Below, piece by piece: positions 1 to 6,542 of a DNA stretch of 23,870 nucleotides. Origin of the DNA: UBA6183 sp041302975 (GTDB taxonomy: Bacteria > Bacteroidota > Bacteroidia > UKL13-3); contig JBFYQC010000098.1 in assembly GCA_041302975.1 (NCBI GenBank), forward strand, positions 1 to 23,870, in the 5' to 3' direction. Each line of letters starts with the position of its first letter. Positions within the stretch are counted from its first letter, which is position 1. The position numbers and the translations under genes are program-made. The notes beneath the pieces were generated by a model, which ran no database searches, was not told the DNA's origin, and was given only the letters and a program-made list of their open reading frames with translations.

Positions 1-358
1 CACCAGCTTCTTCAAGCTTAGCTTTTAAGCTTTCAGCTTCAGCTTTGTCAACGCCCTCTTTAATTGGTTTTGGAGCACCGTCAACTAGTTCTTTAGCTTC
101 TTTCAAGCCTAAACCTGTTAAGTCTTTCACAACTTTTACTACGTTTAATTTAGCTTGACCTGCGTTTTTCAAAATCACATCAAAAGTTGATTTTTCAGCA
201 GCAGCTTCACCTGCACCAGCAGCAGCCGGAGCGGCAACAGCAACTGCAGCAGCTGCAGGCTCGATACCGTATTCGTCTTTAAGAATTGTTGCTAACTCGT
301 TTACTTCTTTTACTGACAAGTTAACTAACTGTTCAGCAAACGCTTTTAAATCTGCCAT
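1..358 (-). CDS. rplL: 50S ribosomal protein L7/L12 (3' end outside window)
   Basis: The stalk protein of the large ribosomal subunit; it recruits GTPase factors such as EF-Tu and EF-G. The translation from the ATG at 358 begins MADLKAFAEQLVNLSVKEVN. It continues with an Ala/Gly/Glu-rich hinge at about residues 35-55, then the C-terminal domain with FDVILKNAG and the GLGLKEAKELVDGAPKPIK signature. About 119 codons are visible and the family is about 120-125 residues, so only the last few residues are missing. It is last in the secE-nusG-rplK-rplA-rplJ-rplL order, 59 bp after rplJ. In the usual bacterial layout rpoB would follow outside the window; that part is inference. Confidence 0.97.
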   Translation of the reverse strand, partial: MADLKAFAEQLVNLSVKEVNELATILKDEYGIEPAAAAVAVAAPAAAGAGEAAAEKSTFDVILKNAGQAKLNVVKVVKDLTGLGLKEAKELVDGAPKPIKEGVDKAEAESLKAKLEEAG

Positions 359-417
359 TGTTTCTAAAATTTAAATTGTTATTAATTATTGATTTTTTGT
401 TTTTGTTTGGGTTGAAA

Positions 418-939
418 TTATTCAGGGCGCTCTGATAATGTTTTAACAATACCTGCCAATTTGCCTCCGCTTGATTGTAAAGCTGAGATAACATTTTGTG
501 CAGGAGATTGTAACAATCCGATAACCTCTCCAATAAGTTCGTTTCTTGATTTTAGTTTAGTTAATGCATCTAATTGATCATCACCGATAAAGATGTCTGA
601 ATCAATGTAAGCACCCTTAAGGGCAGGCTTCGCATCTTTTTTTCTAAAATCTTTGATAATTTTAGCAGGCGATTTGCTGTCTGTTGAGAATAATAACGCG
701 GTGTTACCTTTCAAAACATTGCTAATTTCACCAAAATTCTTCTCTGATTTTTCGATAGCTTTTTCAATTAAGGTATTTTTAGCTACTTCCATAACTATAC
801 CTGCTTTGAAAAATTCTCTACGTAATGCACTTGTTTTTTGTGCATTTAATGAACTAACATCAGTTAAGTAAATGAAGTTACACTCGTTCAGCTTCTGAGT
901 AAGTGACTCTATAATTTCTGCTTTCTGTTCTCTATTCAT
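418..939 (-). CDS. rplJ: 50S ribosomal protein L10
   Basis: L10 anchors the L7/L12 dimers to the 23S rRNA and forms the base of the ribosomal stalk. The 173-residue product has the normal family length. It opens with MNREQKAEIIESLTQKL and contains the conserved region around FIYLTDVSSLNAQKTSALRREFF and a KNTLIEKAI segment. The C-terminal helix that binds L12 lies in the last 30 residues. It sits 14 bp after rplA and 59 bp before rplL. In many bacteria the L10-L12 complex represses its own mRNA through a leader before rplJ. Here the 14-bp gap leaves no room for a separate leader, so any such site would have to lie inside the end of rplA. Confidence 0.97.
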   Translation of the reverse strand: MNREQKAEIIESLTQKLNECNFIYLTDVSSLNAQKTSALRREFFKAGIVMEVAKNTLIEKAIEKSEKNFGEISNVLKGNTALLFSTDSKSPAKIIKDFRKKDAKPALKGAYIDSDIFIGDDQLDALTKLKSRNELIGEVIGLLQSPAQNVISALQSSGGKLAGIVKTLSERPE

Positions 940-953
940 AACTAACTGATTTA

Positions 954-1652
954 TTAAATTCCGGGAATAGATTTGGTATCAACAGGTAAGCCTGGGCTCA
1001 TTGTTGAAGATATACTTACACCACGGAAATATGTTCCTTTTGCTGCTGAAGGTTTAAGTTTAGCGATTGTTTGAATCAACTCAACTGCGTTTTCAGCAAG
1101 TTTTTCAGGCGCAAATGATGCTTTACCAATTGATGTATGGATGTTACCTTCTTTATCAACTTTGAAGTCGATTTTACCAGCTTTCACCTCTCTTACGGTT
1201 CTACCTATTTCGGTAGTTACAGTACCAGATTTAGGGTTTGGCATTAGGTTACGAGGACCTAAAATTTTACCTAATTTACCCAACTTAGCCATTACGTTTG
1301 GTTGTGTAACGATGATATCGATATCAACCCAACCTTGCTCAATTTTTTGGATAAACTCGTCTAAACCTACATAGTCAGCTCCTGCTTCTTTAGCTTCTGC
1401 TTCTTTATCAGGTGTAACTAAGGCTAAAACTCTAACGGTTTTACCTGTACCGTGCGGTAGTGTTACTACACCACGTACCATTTGGTTAGCTTTTTTTGGA
1501 TCAACCCCTAAGCGGATGTCAATGTCAACTGAAGAATCAAACTTAGTAGAGGTAATCTCTTTAACTAATTTTGAAGCATCTGTTAATGCATACTGCTTAT
1601 TAGGCTCGATTTTAGCTAACGCTGCTTTTCTTTTTTTGCTAATCCTCGCCAT
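954..1652 (-). CDS. rplA: 50S ribosomal protein L1
   Basis: L1 forms the mobile L1 stalk near the E site and helps release deacylated tRNA. In many bacteria it is also a translational repressor of the rplK-rplA mRNA. The 232-residue product has family length. It shows the N-terminal KKRKAALAKIEPNKQYALTDA region, then VDIDIRLGVDPKKANQMVRG, LPHGTGKTVRV, and the L1 signature around KLGKILGPRNLMPNPKSGTV. It starts 21 bp after rplK and is followed by rplJ after 14 bp. Nothing unusual is seen in the protein. Confidence 0.98.
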   Translation of the reverse strand: MARISKKRKAALAKIEPNKQYALTDASKLVKEITSTKFDSSVDIDIRLGVDPKKANQMVRGVVTLPHGTGKTVRVLALVTPDKEAEAKEAGADYVGLDEFIQKIEQGWVDIDIIVTQPNVMAKLGKLGKILGPRNLMPNPKSGTVTTEIGRTVREVKAGKIDFKVDKEGNIHTSIGKASFAPEKLAENAVELIQTIAKLKPSAAKGTYFRGVSISSTMSPGLPVDTKSIPGI

Positions 1653-1673
1653 TATATTATTCTTTTTTCTTTC

Positions 1674-2120
1674 TTAATTTAATTCAGCAGGCATTTCACC
1701 TGAAACTGTGATACCCATCGAACGGGCTGATCCTGCAACCATTTTCATTGCTGATTCTACCTTGAAACAGTTCATGTCTTGCATTTTGTCTGAAGCAATA
1801 GCACGAACCTGATCCCAGGTTACCGAACCTACTTTTTTACGGTTTGATTCTGCAGAACCTGTTGTAATTTTAGCAGCTTCCATTAATTGAGAAGCAACCG
1901 GAGGGGTTTTGATGATAAAATCAAATGACTTATCGCTGTAAACTGAAATTACAACCGGTAATATTTTGCCTGCTTTATCTTGAGTTCTTGCATTAAATTG
2001 TTTGCAAAAATCCATGATGTTAACACCCTTAGAACCTAAGGCAGGACCAATTGGAGGTGCAGGATTAGCCGCTCCACCTTTTACCTGTAATTTAATAAAC
2101 CCTGTTAATTCTTTAGCCAT
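1674..2120 (-). CDS. rplK: 50S ribosomal protein L11
   Basis: L11 binds the GTPase-associated region of 23S rRNA and takes part in factor binding and the stringent response. The 148-residue product matches the family from end to end: FIKLQVKGGAANPAPPIGPALGSKGVNIMDFCKQFN at the N-terminus, a DFIIKTPPVASQLM segment, and the C-terminal RNA-binding domain ending in GSARSMGITV. The gene follows nusG after 44 bp. That gap contains a small GNRA-capped hairpin, described separately. rplA follows after 21 bp. Confidence 0.98.
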   Translation of the reverse strand: MAKELTGFIKLQVKGGAANPAPPIGPALGSKGVNIMDFCKQFNARTQDKAGKILPVVISVYSDKSFDFIIKTPPVASQLMEAAKITTGSAESNRKKVGSVTWDQVRAIASDKMQDMNCFKVESAMKMVAGSARSMGITVSGEMPAELN

Positions 2121-2137
2121 AACGCTTTACTATTATA

Positions 2138-2149
2138 GTGCTTTCGCAC
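2138..2149 (-). other. small GNRA-capped hairpin in the rplK leader
   Basis: On the minus strand the mRNA reads GTGC GAAA GCAC, a 4-bp stem closed by a GAAA tetraloop, 18 bases before the rplK start codon. The stem can extend by one G-U pair. Its position between nusG and rplK-rplA is where L1 acts on its own mRNA in other bacteria. The structure is too short to claim an L1 site from sequence alone. Confidence 0.3.
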
Positions 2150-2164
2150 CTTGTATATACTTAA

Positions 2165-2719
2165 TTAATTTTCTTTTTCTACTTGCACGTAATTTAACTC
2201 TAATGGCGTGCTTCTTCCGAAAATCTTCACCATTACTTTAAGTTTCTTTCTGTCTTCCATTACCTCTTCAATCACCCCGCTAAATCCGCTAAATGGACCA
2301 TCAATTACTTTTACTGTTTCGTTAACCAAGTATGGTTCTATGATGGTTTCACCTTGTTCGGCTGCCTCATCAACATTACCTAAAATGCGGTTAACTTCTG
2401 AATTACGCAATGGAGTAGGAGTGGCTTTACCACCTAAAAAACCTACTACACCATTCACTGAATCAATAATGTGTGAAGTTTCACCAATTAACTCAGCCTG
2501 AATTAGGATGTAACCTGGTAAGTAACTTTTTTCTTTAACCGTTTTTTTACCATTTTTTATTTGGTATACCTTTTCAGTTGGTATCAGGATCTGTGGTACA
2601 TGCTTAAGCAAGCCAGCTCTTTCGAGCTCCGACTCTAGTTGTGCCTTTACCTTCTTTTCTTGTCCGGTAACTGCTCTTACTACGTACCATTTATATTGAT
2701 CCTGTGACATTACGTTCAT
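2165..2719 (-). CDS. nusG: transcription termination/antitermination protein NusG
   Basis: NusG binds RNA polymerase and tunes pausing, Rho-dependent termination and coupling to the ribosome. The 184-residue product has the N-terminal NGN domain (YKWYVVRAVTGQEKKVKAQLE at about residues 9-29, and SYLPGYILIQ). It ends with a C-terminal KOW domain (VNETVKVIDGPFSGFSGVIEEV, then KIFGRSTPLELNYVQVE). The start is either the ATG at 2719 or the in-frame ATG three codons later at 2710; the product is the same in function. It lies 15 bp after secE, the usual secE-nusG pairing. Confidence 0.97.
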   Translation of the reverse strand: MNVMSQDQYKWYVVRAVTGQEKKVKAQLESELERAGLLKHVPQILIPTEKVYQIKNGKKTVKEKSYLPGYILIQAELIGETSHIIDSVNGVVGFLGGKATPTPLRNSEVNRILGNVDEAAEQGETIIEPYLVNETVKVIDGPFSGFSGVIEEVMEDRKKLKVMVKIFGRSTPLELNYVQVEKEN

Positions 2720-2734
2720 CTTGTATATTGTATA

Positions 2735-2929
2735 TTATTGAAACAGTTGATAGAAAAAACCTAAAGCACCGCTTCCGGCAATATCAACTACATATATGAT
2801 CAAAGCAATAATTAGTGATGCAATCATTACAATGATGGTGCTTTCTTGCAACTCGCTCCATGTAGGCCAAGTTACTTTGTTTACAAGCTCATCGTACGAT
2901 GACTTAAAGTATTCGGTTAGTTTGCTCAT
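2735..2929 (-). CDS. secE: preprotein translocase subunit SecE
   Basis: SecE is the small clamp subunit of the SecYEG protein-export channel in the inner membrane. The 64-residue product beginning MSKLTEYFKSSYDELVNKVTWP has the amphipathic N-terminal helix and the conserved KVTWPTWSELQ motif. One membrane helix follows (about IIVMIASLIIALIIYVVDI). The open frame extends upstream to 2989, but that stretch overlaps tRNA-Trp, so the ATG at 2929 is chosen. This start is 27 bp beyond the encoded CCA end of the tRNA. The single-helix short form is the common one outside Enterobacteria. Confidence 0.95.
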   Translation of the reverse strand: MSKLTEYFKSSYDELVNKVTWPTWSELQESTIIVMIASLIIALIIYVVDIAGSGALGFFYQLFQ

Positions 2930-2956
2930 ATTATTTGTTTTGATCAAAAATATATT

Positions 2957-3030
2957 TGGCACGGACACAAGGATTCGAACCCTGATCAAAGGTTTTGGAG
3001 ACCTCTATTCTACCATTGAACTATGTCCGT
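2957..3030 (-). tRNA. tRNA-Trp (anticodon CCA), CCA end encoded
   Basis: A full cloverleaf can be drawn on the minus strand. The acceptor stem ACGGACA/TGTCCGT, D stem GTTC/GAAT, anticodon stem GAGGT/ACCTT with loop CTCCAAA, and T arm CAGGG-TTCGAAT-CCTTG all pair. The discriminator is G and the next three bases (2957-2959 reversed) are CCA, so the 3' end is encoded. It lies between tuf and secE, the position typical of many bacteria. Confidence 0.96.
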
Positions 3031-3036
3031 GTATTT

Positions 3037-3080
3037 AGACACTAAATGTTGGCTGGTTGCCCAACCAACATTCAGTATCT
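3037..3080 (-). other. imperfect stem-loop between tuf and tRNA-Trp
   Basis: AATGTTGG at 3045-3052 pairs with CCAACATT at 3065-3072. The pairing continues outward through ACT/AGT and AGA/TCT with two mismatches. On the minus-strand transcript it lies just after the tuf stop codon and 6 bases before the tRNA-Trp 5' end. There is no T-run after it, so it fits a processing or mRNA-end protecting hairpin better than a terminator. Confidence 0.5.
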
Positions 3081-3092
3081 AATTAAATTTAA

Positions 3093-4280
3093 TTACTCGA
3101 TGATTTCAGTTACCTGACCAGCACCTACTGTTCTACCACCCTCACGGATAGCGAAACGTAAACCTTTTTCCATCGCAATTGGAGCGATAAGGGTTACATT
3201 GATAGTTACGTTATCACCAGGCATAACCATTTCCATTCCTTCAGGTAAGTGGGTTTCGCCAGTTACGTCTGTTGTACGGAAATAGAACTGAGGACGGTAT
3301 TTGTTAAAGAATGGAGTGTGACGTCCACCTTCGTCTTTTGATAATACGTAAATCTCAGCTTTGAATTTAGTGTGTGGTTTTACTGAACCTGGTTTGCAAA
3401 TTACCATACCTCTACGGATAGCAGCTTTGTCTATACCACGTAGTAATAAACCTACGTTATCACCAGCTTCTCCACGATCTAAGATTTTGCGGAACATCTC
3501 AACACCAGTTACTACTGAAGTTAAGTTTTCTGCATCTAAACCGATAATTTCAACTGGTTCATTTGAATTGATAATACCACGCTCGATACGACCTGTAGCA
3601 ACAGTACCACGACCAGTGATCGAGAATACGTCTTCAACTGGCATCAAGAAAGGTAATTCTGTAGCGCGAGGAGGAACTGGAATGTAAGTATCTACTGCAT
3701 TCATCAATTCCATGATTTTCTCAACCCATTTAGCATCACCATTCAATCCACCTAATGCTGAACCACGGATAACCGGAATTTCATCACCAGGGAATTCGTA
3801 TTTGTTTAATAGATCACGAATTTCCATTTCAACGATTTCTAATAACTCTTGGTCATCAACCATATCCACTTTGTTCATGAATACAACGATACGAGGTACA
3901 CCTACCTGACGAGCTAATAGAATATGCTCACGGGTTTGAGGCATAGGACCATCTGTTGAAGCTACTACTAAAATAGCACCATCCATTTGAGCAGCACCTG
4001 TAACCATGTTCTTTACGTAATCCGCGTGACCTGGACAGTCAACGTGTGCGTAGTGACGGTTAGCAGTTGAATACTCAACGTGAGCTGTATTAATAGTAAT
4101 ACCACGTTCTTTTTCTTCAGGAGCTGAGTCAATTGAATCGAATGAACGAGCTTCAGATAAACCAGCATCAGCTAAAACTTTAGTGATAGCAGCTGTTAAA
4201 GTGGTTTTACCATGATCTACGTGACCAATAGTACCAATATTAACGTGTGCTTTACTGCGGTCAAATTTTTCTTTTGCCAT
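3093..4280 (-). CDS. tuf: elongation factor Tu
   Basis: EF-Tu delivers aminoacyl-tRNA to the ribosome in a GTP-dependent way. The 395-residue product is of full family length. The GTP-binding elements are all present: G1 GHVDHGKT at residues 19-26, G3 DCPGH at about 81-85 and G4 NKVD at about 136-139. They are followed by domains 2 and 3 with GRGTVATGRIERG and the C-terminal GGRTVGAGQVTEIIE. It sits inside a tRNA operon (Thr-Tyr-Gly-Thr upstream, Trp downstream), the same arrangement as tufB of E. coli plus the secE-nusG continuation. Its leader of about 138 bp carries a 9-bp hairpin, described separately. Confidence 0.99.
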   Translation of the reverse strand: MAKEKFDRSKAHVNIGTIGHVDHGKTTLTAAITKVLADAGLSEARSFDSIDSAPEEKERGITINTAHVEYSTANRHYAHVDCPGHADYVKNMVTGAAQMDGAILVVASTDGPMPQTREHILLARQVGVPRIVVFMNKVDMVDDQELLEIVEMEIRDLLNKYEFPGDEIPVIRGSALGGLNGDAKWVEKIMELMNAVDTYIPVPPRATELPFLMPVEDVFSITGRGTVATGRIERGIINSNEPVEIIGLDAENLTSVVTGVEMFRKILDRGEAGDNVGLLLRGIDKAAIRRGMVICKPGSVKPHTKFKAEIYVLSKDEGGRHTPFFNKYRPQFYFRTTDVTGETHLPEGMEMVMPGDNVTINVTLIAPIAMEKGLRFAIREGGRTVGAGQVTEIIE

Positions 4281-4358
4281 AGTTGTGTTGTTTTATTTTT
4301 TTTAATTTTAAGTTTTAAAATACCAAAAGCCGCGCGCATATTAATGCACTCAGCTCAC

Positions 4359-4384
4359 ATTGTATTTATTCAGGGAAATACAAT
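4359..4384 (-). other. stem-loop in the tuf leader
   Basis: ATTGTATTT (4359-4367) pairs perfectly with AAATACAAT (4376-4384) around an 8-base loop. It lies between tRNA-Thr(GGT), whose 3' end is at 4419, and the tuf start codon at 4280. No T-run follows on the minus strand, so it is not an obvious terminator. It may mark a processing site that frees the tRNA from the tuf mRNA, or protect the new 5' end of that mRNA. Confidence 0.5.
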
Positions 4385-4418
4385 AAAAACCATCTACTTC
4401 ACTTTACTCAGTTCTTAG

Positions 4419-4490
<72 letters not shown>

Positions 4491-4501
4491 TTTTAAGTTT
4501 T

Positions 4502-4528
4502 GAGGTGATTAAGTAATTTAATCACCTC
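4502..4528 (-). other. perfect 11-bp hairpin between tRNA-Gly and tRNA-Thr
   Basis: GAGGTGATTAA (4502-4512) and TTAATCACCTC (4518-4528) pair perfectly around a 5-base loop. No T-run follows on either strand, so it is unlikely to be an intrinsic terminator. A processing signal (for example for a double-strand specific RNase) in the tRNA precursor is the simplest reading. Confidence 0.6.
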
Positions 4529-4540
4529 GTTAAACTTTCG

Positions 4541-4613
4541 AGCGGGAGACGAGGCTCGAACCCGCTACCTACAGCTTGGAAGGCTGTCGCTCTACCAAAT
4601 GAGCTACTCCCGC
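4541..4613 (-). tRNA. tRNA-Gly (anticodon TCC)
   Basis: Acceptor GCGGGAG/CTCCCGC, D stem GCTC/GAGC, anticodon stem ACAGC/GCTGT with loop CTTCCAA, T loop TTCGAGC and discriminator T. CCA is not encoded. It is the third RNA of the Thr-Tyr-Gly-Thr-tuf operon. Confidence 0.96.
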
Positions 4614-4688
4614 AGGTTTAATAAATTTAAAAAGATTACACGCCTCTTCACTGATTCTTGTTCACTCATCTTTTTACCTATTTGATGG

Positions 4689-4772
4689 TGGTGGGGAGAG
4701 AAGGATTCGAACCTTCGAAGCCGAAGCAACGGATTTACAGTCCGTCCCATTTGACCGCTCTGGAATCTCCCC
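4689..4772 (-). tRNA. tRNA-Tyr (anticodon GTA), CCA end encoded
   Basis: This is a class II tRNA with a long variable arm. The acceptor is GGGGAGA/TCTCCCC, the anticodon loop holds GTA (stem with GGACT and the following ATCC), and a variable stem of about 14 bases lies before the T arm with TTCGAAT. The discriminator is A and the next three bases are CCA, so unlike its Thr and Gly neighbours the 3' end is encoded. Confidence 0.96.
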
Positions 4773-4788
4773 ATTACCTATCAAGGTG

Positions 4789-4861
4789 AGCCACTTGCCG
4801 GAATCGAACCAGCGACCTACTGATTACAAATCAGTTGCTCTACCAGCTGAGCTAAAGTGGC
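4789..4861 (-). tRNA. tRNA-Thr (anticodon TGT)
   Basis: Acceptor GCCACTT/AAGTGGC, D stem GCTC/GAGC, anticodon stem ACTGA/TCAGT with loop TTTGTAA, T loop TTCGATT and discriminator T. CCA is not encoded. It is the first gene of the operon, about 80 bases from the predicted transcription start. Confidence 0.96.
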
Positions 4862-4871
4862 TTATTGAGTT

Positions 4872-4887
4872 AGGCTATCGCTAGCCT
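4872..4887 (-). other. GNRA-capped hairpin in the tRNA operon leader
   Basis: On the minus strand AGGCTA-GCGA-TAGCCT forms a 6-bp stem with a GCGA (GNRA) tetraloop, 11 bases before the first tRNA. It would be part of the 5' leader of the transcript and could guide leader processing. The function is inferred from position only. Confidence 0.4.
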
Positions 4888-4949
4888 TGTTCAGTATTTT
4901 CAATATTTAAAGAACTATCTTGTCTACTTACTTTCCTAAAAAAGGACTG

Positions 4950-4980
4950 CAAATGTAGTTATTTACAAGATGTATGCAAA
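4950..4980 (-). promoter_or_regulatory. promoter of the tRNA-tuf-secE-nusG-rpl operon
   Basis: On the minus strand TTTG (4977-4980) is followed after exactly 19 bases by TACATTTG (4950-4957). This is a perfect match to the Bacteroidota sigma-A consensus TTTG-N19-TAnnTTTG. Transcription would start near 4943-4945, giving a leader of about 80 bases before tRNA-Thr(TGT). The whole stretch 4862-5119 holds this promoter, the GNRA hairpin, a palindrome at 5085-5100 and no gene. Confidence 0.75.
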
Positions 4981-5084
4981 TTTTTGGAAGCAAAATTTCA
5001 AATTAACGCATTTATAGAGGCGTTGTGTTGTGTAACAGCGGGTGCAAAAGTGTTGGTTTGGGAAATAATATGCAAACTTTTTTT

Positions 5085-5100
5085 TAATCAGTGCTGATTA
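5085..5100. promoter_or_regulatory. palindrome TAATCAG-TG-CTGATTA (possible operator)
   Basis: Two perfect 7-bp half sites separated by 2 bp, next to a run of eight T on the plus strand. It lies about 105 bp upstream of the tRNA operon -33 box and 20 bp from the hpf terminator. The spacer is too short for an RNA hairpin, so a dimeric protein site is the better reading. No binding protein can be named. Confidence 0.3.
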
Positions 5101-5119
5101 TCAAGCTGAATATTTGCAA

Positions 5120-5150
5120 AAAAGCCCGTTGCTATGCAGAACGGGCTTTT
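5120..5150 (-). terminator. intrinsic terminator after hpf
   Basis: AAAAGCCCGTT (5120-5130) and AACGGGCTTTT (5140-5150) form a perfect 11-bp stem with a 9-base loop. Read on the minus strand the stem ends in a run of seven T, 21 bp after the hpf stop codon. It also has a T-rich tail on the plus strand and separates the xerC-hpf unit from the tRNA operon promoter. Confidence 0.9.
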
Positions 5151-5171
5151 AATTTTATAAAAATTTGGTGG

Positions 5172-5477
5172 TTAATCTTGTTTAGCCACTACTTTTTCTT
5201 TATGTTTTTTTACTTGGGCAACTAATTTGTCTAATACTAAATCAGTAGCTGCTTCAAATGTGCTTGCTTGTTCTTTGGCAAATATAGGGTTTCCGTTTAT
5301 GTTTATTTTAACCTCTACTGTTTTATTCTCTTTTTCGCTGTCTTTTTCAACCCTCAAGTATACGTCTGTGCTTTTTATTCCATCATAAAAGGTTTGCACT
5401 TTTTCCATTTTTTTAGTGATGAAATCTAGCAGCTTGTAGTCGGCTGTAAAGTGGATGGATTGAATGTCTACTTTCAT
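5172..5477 (-). CDS. hpf: ribosome hibernation promoting factor (short HPF/RaiA family)
   Basis: Proteins of this family bind the decoding centre of idle ribosomes and protect them in stationary phase. The 101-residue product starts MKVDIQSIHFTADYKLLDFI. It has the beta-alpha-beta-beta-beta-alpha pattern of the family: DVYLRVEKDSEKENKTVEVKINI for the strands, then a C-terminal helix (FEAATDLVLDKLVAQVKKHKEKV). The length fits the short form without the dimerisation domain. It follows the xerC-type gene after 78 bp and ends at a strong terminator. The xerC-hpf-tRNA-tuf order is, as far as I recall, common in Bacteroidota. Confidence 0.9.
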   Translation of the reverse strand: MKVDIQSIHFTADYKLLDFITKKMEKVQTFYDGIKSTDVYLRVEKDSEKENKTVEVKININGNPIFAKEQASTFEAATDLVLDKLVAQVKKHKEKVVAKQD

Positions 5478-5555
5478 ATGTTTATTGTTTAATTGAACCT
5501 TTTTGCTACCTGCCCAGCATTTGGTTCGGTTTATACGTGTGTGTGCAGGAATATT

Positions 5556-6461
5556 TTATGCTCTTGGATGTCTTGTTTTATGTATGTTTTTTAACCTTTC
5601 AATACTATTGTGAGTGTAAACCTGTGTGGCGGCTAGACTTGCATGCCCAAGCAGCTCTTTTATTGCATTTAAATCTGCCCCTTTGTTTAGTAGGTGGGTA
5701 GCAAAGGTATGCCTCAGCACATGGGGACTTTTTTTGTCGATTGTTGTTACCATACTTAAAAATCGGTTAACGATATTATAAACTGCTTTCGGGTACATTT
5801 TATTATTAGACGACAAAGCAAACAACTGCTCGTTGTTTAAACCCTCCTGAGCCTTAAGTGTTAAATATTTTTGTATTTCGTGATTTAACTCTTTTGTAAT
5901 TGGAATAATCCGTTCTTTATTTCTTTTACCTAATACCTTAATGGTTTGTCGGTAGCTATCAAAATCAATGGTTTTAAGTTCAATCAATTCTGATAAACGA
6001 ACTCCGCAAGTGTAAAATAGTAACAATACCAATCTGTTTCTTTGCCCTTCAAAATTGTTGCTGAAAATATCTTCCTCTGTTTTATTAATCTTTTGATCAA
6101 AAAGCAGACTTAAGTTTTGTTCTTCAACGAAACTAGGTAGTTTTTTGGCCACTTTGGGAGCGTGTACTTTTGCAATAGGATTGTTACTTATTATTTCCTC
6201 TTTAATTAGGTATTTAAAATAGCTACGTAAAGCAGATAGCTTTCGAGCAACACTTCTTGGTTCGATGTTGTTATTCATTAATTCAACCAACCAAGTTCTA
6301 ATGTGTTGATGACTTATAACCGATGGTGAATCGATTTCAAATTGTTGGATAATAAATGTGCTAAATTGTGCTAAGTCGTTTTGATAACCAAGGATGGTAT
6401 GGGCTGAGAAATGCTTTTCGTAATTTAAGTAATTTATAAATTGTTGAATGGTGTTAAGCAT
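5556..6461 (-). CDS. xerC: tyrosine recombinase, XerC/XerD family
   Basis: A site-specific recombinase that resolves chromosome dimers at dif by cutting DNA through a tyrosine. The 301-residue product has the N-terminal SAM-like core-binding domain (about residues 1-90) and the C-terminal catalytic domain. The active-site set is complete: R155 in TCGVRLSEL, K179 in VLGKRNKER, H247 and R250 in HVLRHTFATHLL, H273 in LGHAS and the nucleophile Y282 in QVYTH. The length matches chromosomal XerC/XerD rather than phage integrases, and no mobile-element genes lie nearby. Whether it is XerC or XerD cannot be settled without the second recombinase. A TAnnTTTG box lies 25 bases before the ATG. Confidence 0.92.
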   Translation of the reverse strand: MLNTIQQFINYLNYEKHFSAHTILGYQNDLAQFSTFIIQQFEIDSPSVISHQHIRTWLVELMNNNIEPRSVARKLSALRSYFKYLIKEEIISNNPIAKVHAPKVAKKLPSFVEEQNLSLLFDQKINKTEEDIFSNNFEGQRNRLVLLLFYTCGVRLSELIELKTIDFDSYRQTIKVLGKRNKERIIPITKELNHEIQKYLTLKAQEGLNNEQLFALSSNNKMYPKAVYNIVNRFLSMVTTIDKKSPHVLRHTFATHLLNKGADLNAIKELLGHASLAATQVYTHNSIERLKNIHKTRHPRA

Positions 6462-6486
6462 CTCTTTGAAGATTTTTATTACAACT

Positions 6487-6494
6487 CAAATATA
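6487..6494 (-). promoter_or_regulatory. -7 box of a possible xerC-hpf promoter
   Basis: TATATTTG on the minus strand matches the TAnnTTTG consensus and lies 25 bases before the xerC start codon. There is no TTTG at the usual 19-base spacing, so only the -7 half is supported. Confidence 0.45.
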
Positions 6495-6542
6495 GTAGAA
6501 ATGTTGAAATTAGGGTATGATTTGGGTAATATTTTTTTAATG

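Noticed and set aside
2930..2989. Upstream extension of secE
   Set aside because: It overlaps the tRNA-Trp gene and adds residues unlike SecE; the ATG at 2929 gives the normal family start.
3361..3909. Open frames on the plus strand inside tuf
   Set aside because: They are antisense shadows of a highly conserved gene and show no domain resemblance.
4502..4528. The tRNA-spacer hairpin as an intrinsic terminator
   Set aside because: No T-run follows on either strand, and ending there would cut off tuf and all downstream ribosomal genes.
5530..5540. Short GT repeat between xerC and hpf
   Set aside because: Only about four units, within chance expectation, with no coding frame to switch.
5556..6461. 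The tyrosine recombinase as a phage or island integrase next to tRNA genes
   Set aside because: Length and motif order fit chromosomal XerC/XerD, it is paired with hpf, and there are no attachment repeats or mobile genes around the tRNAs.
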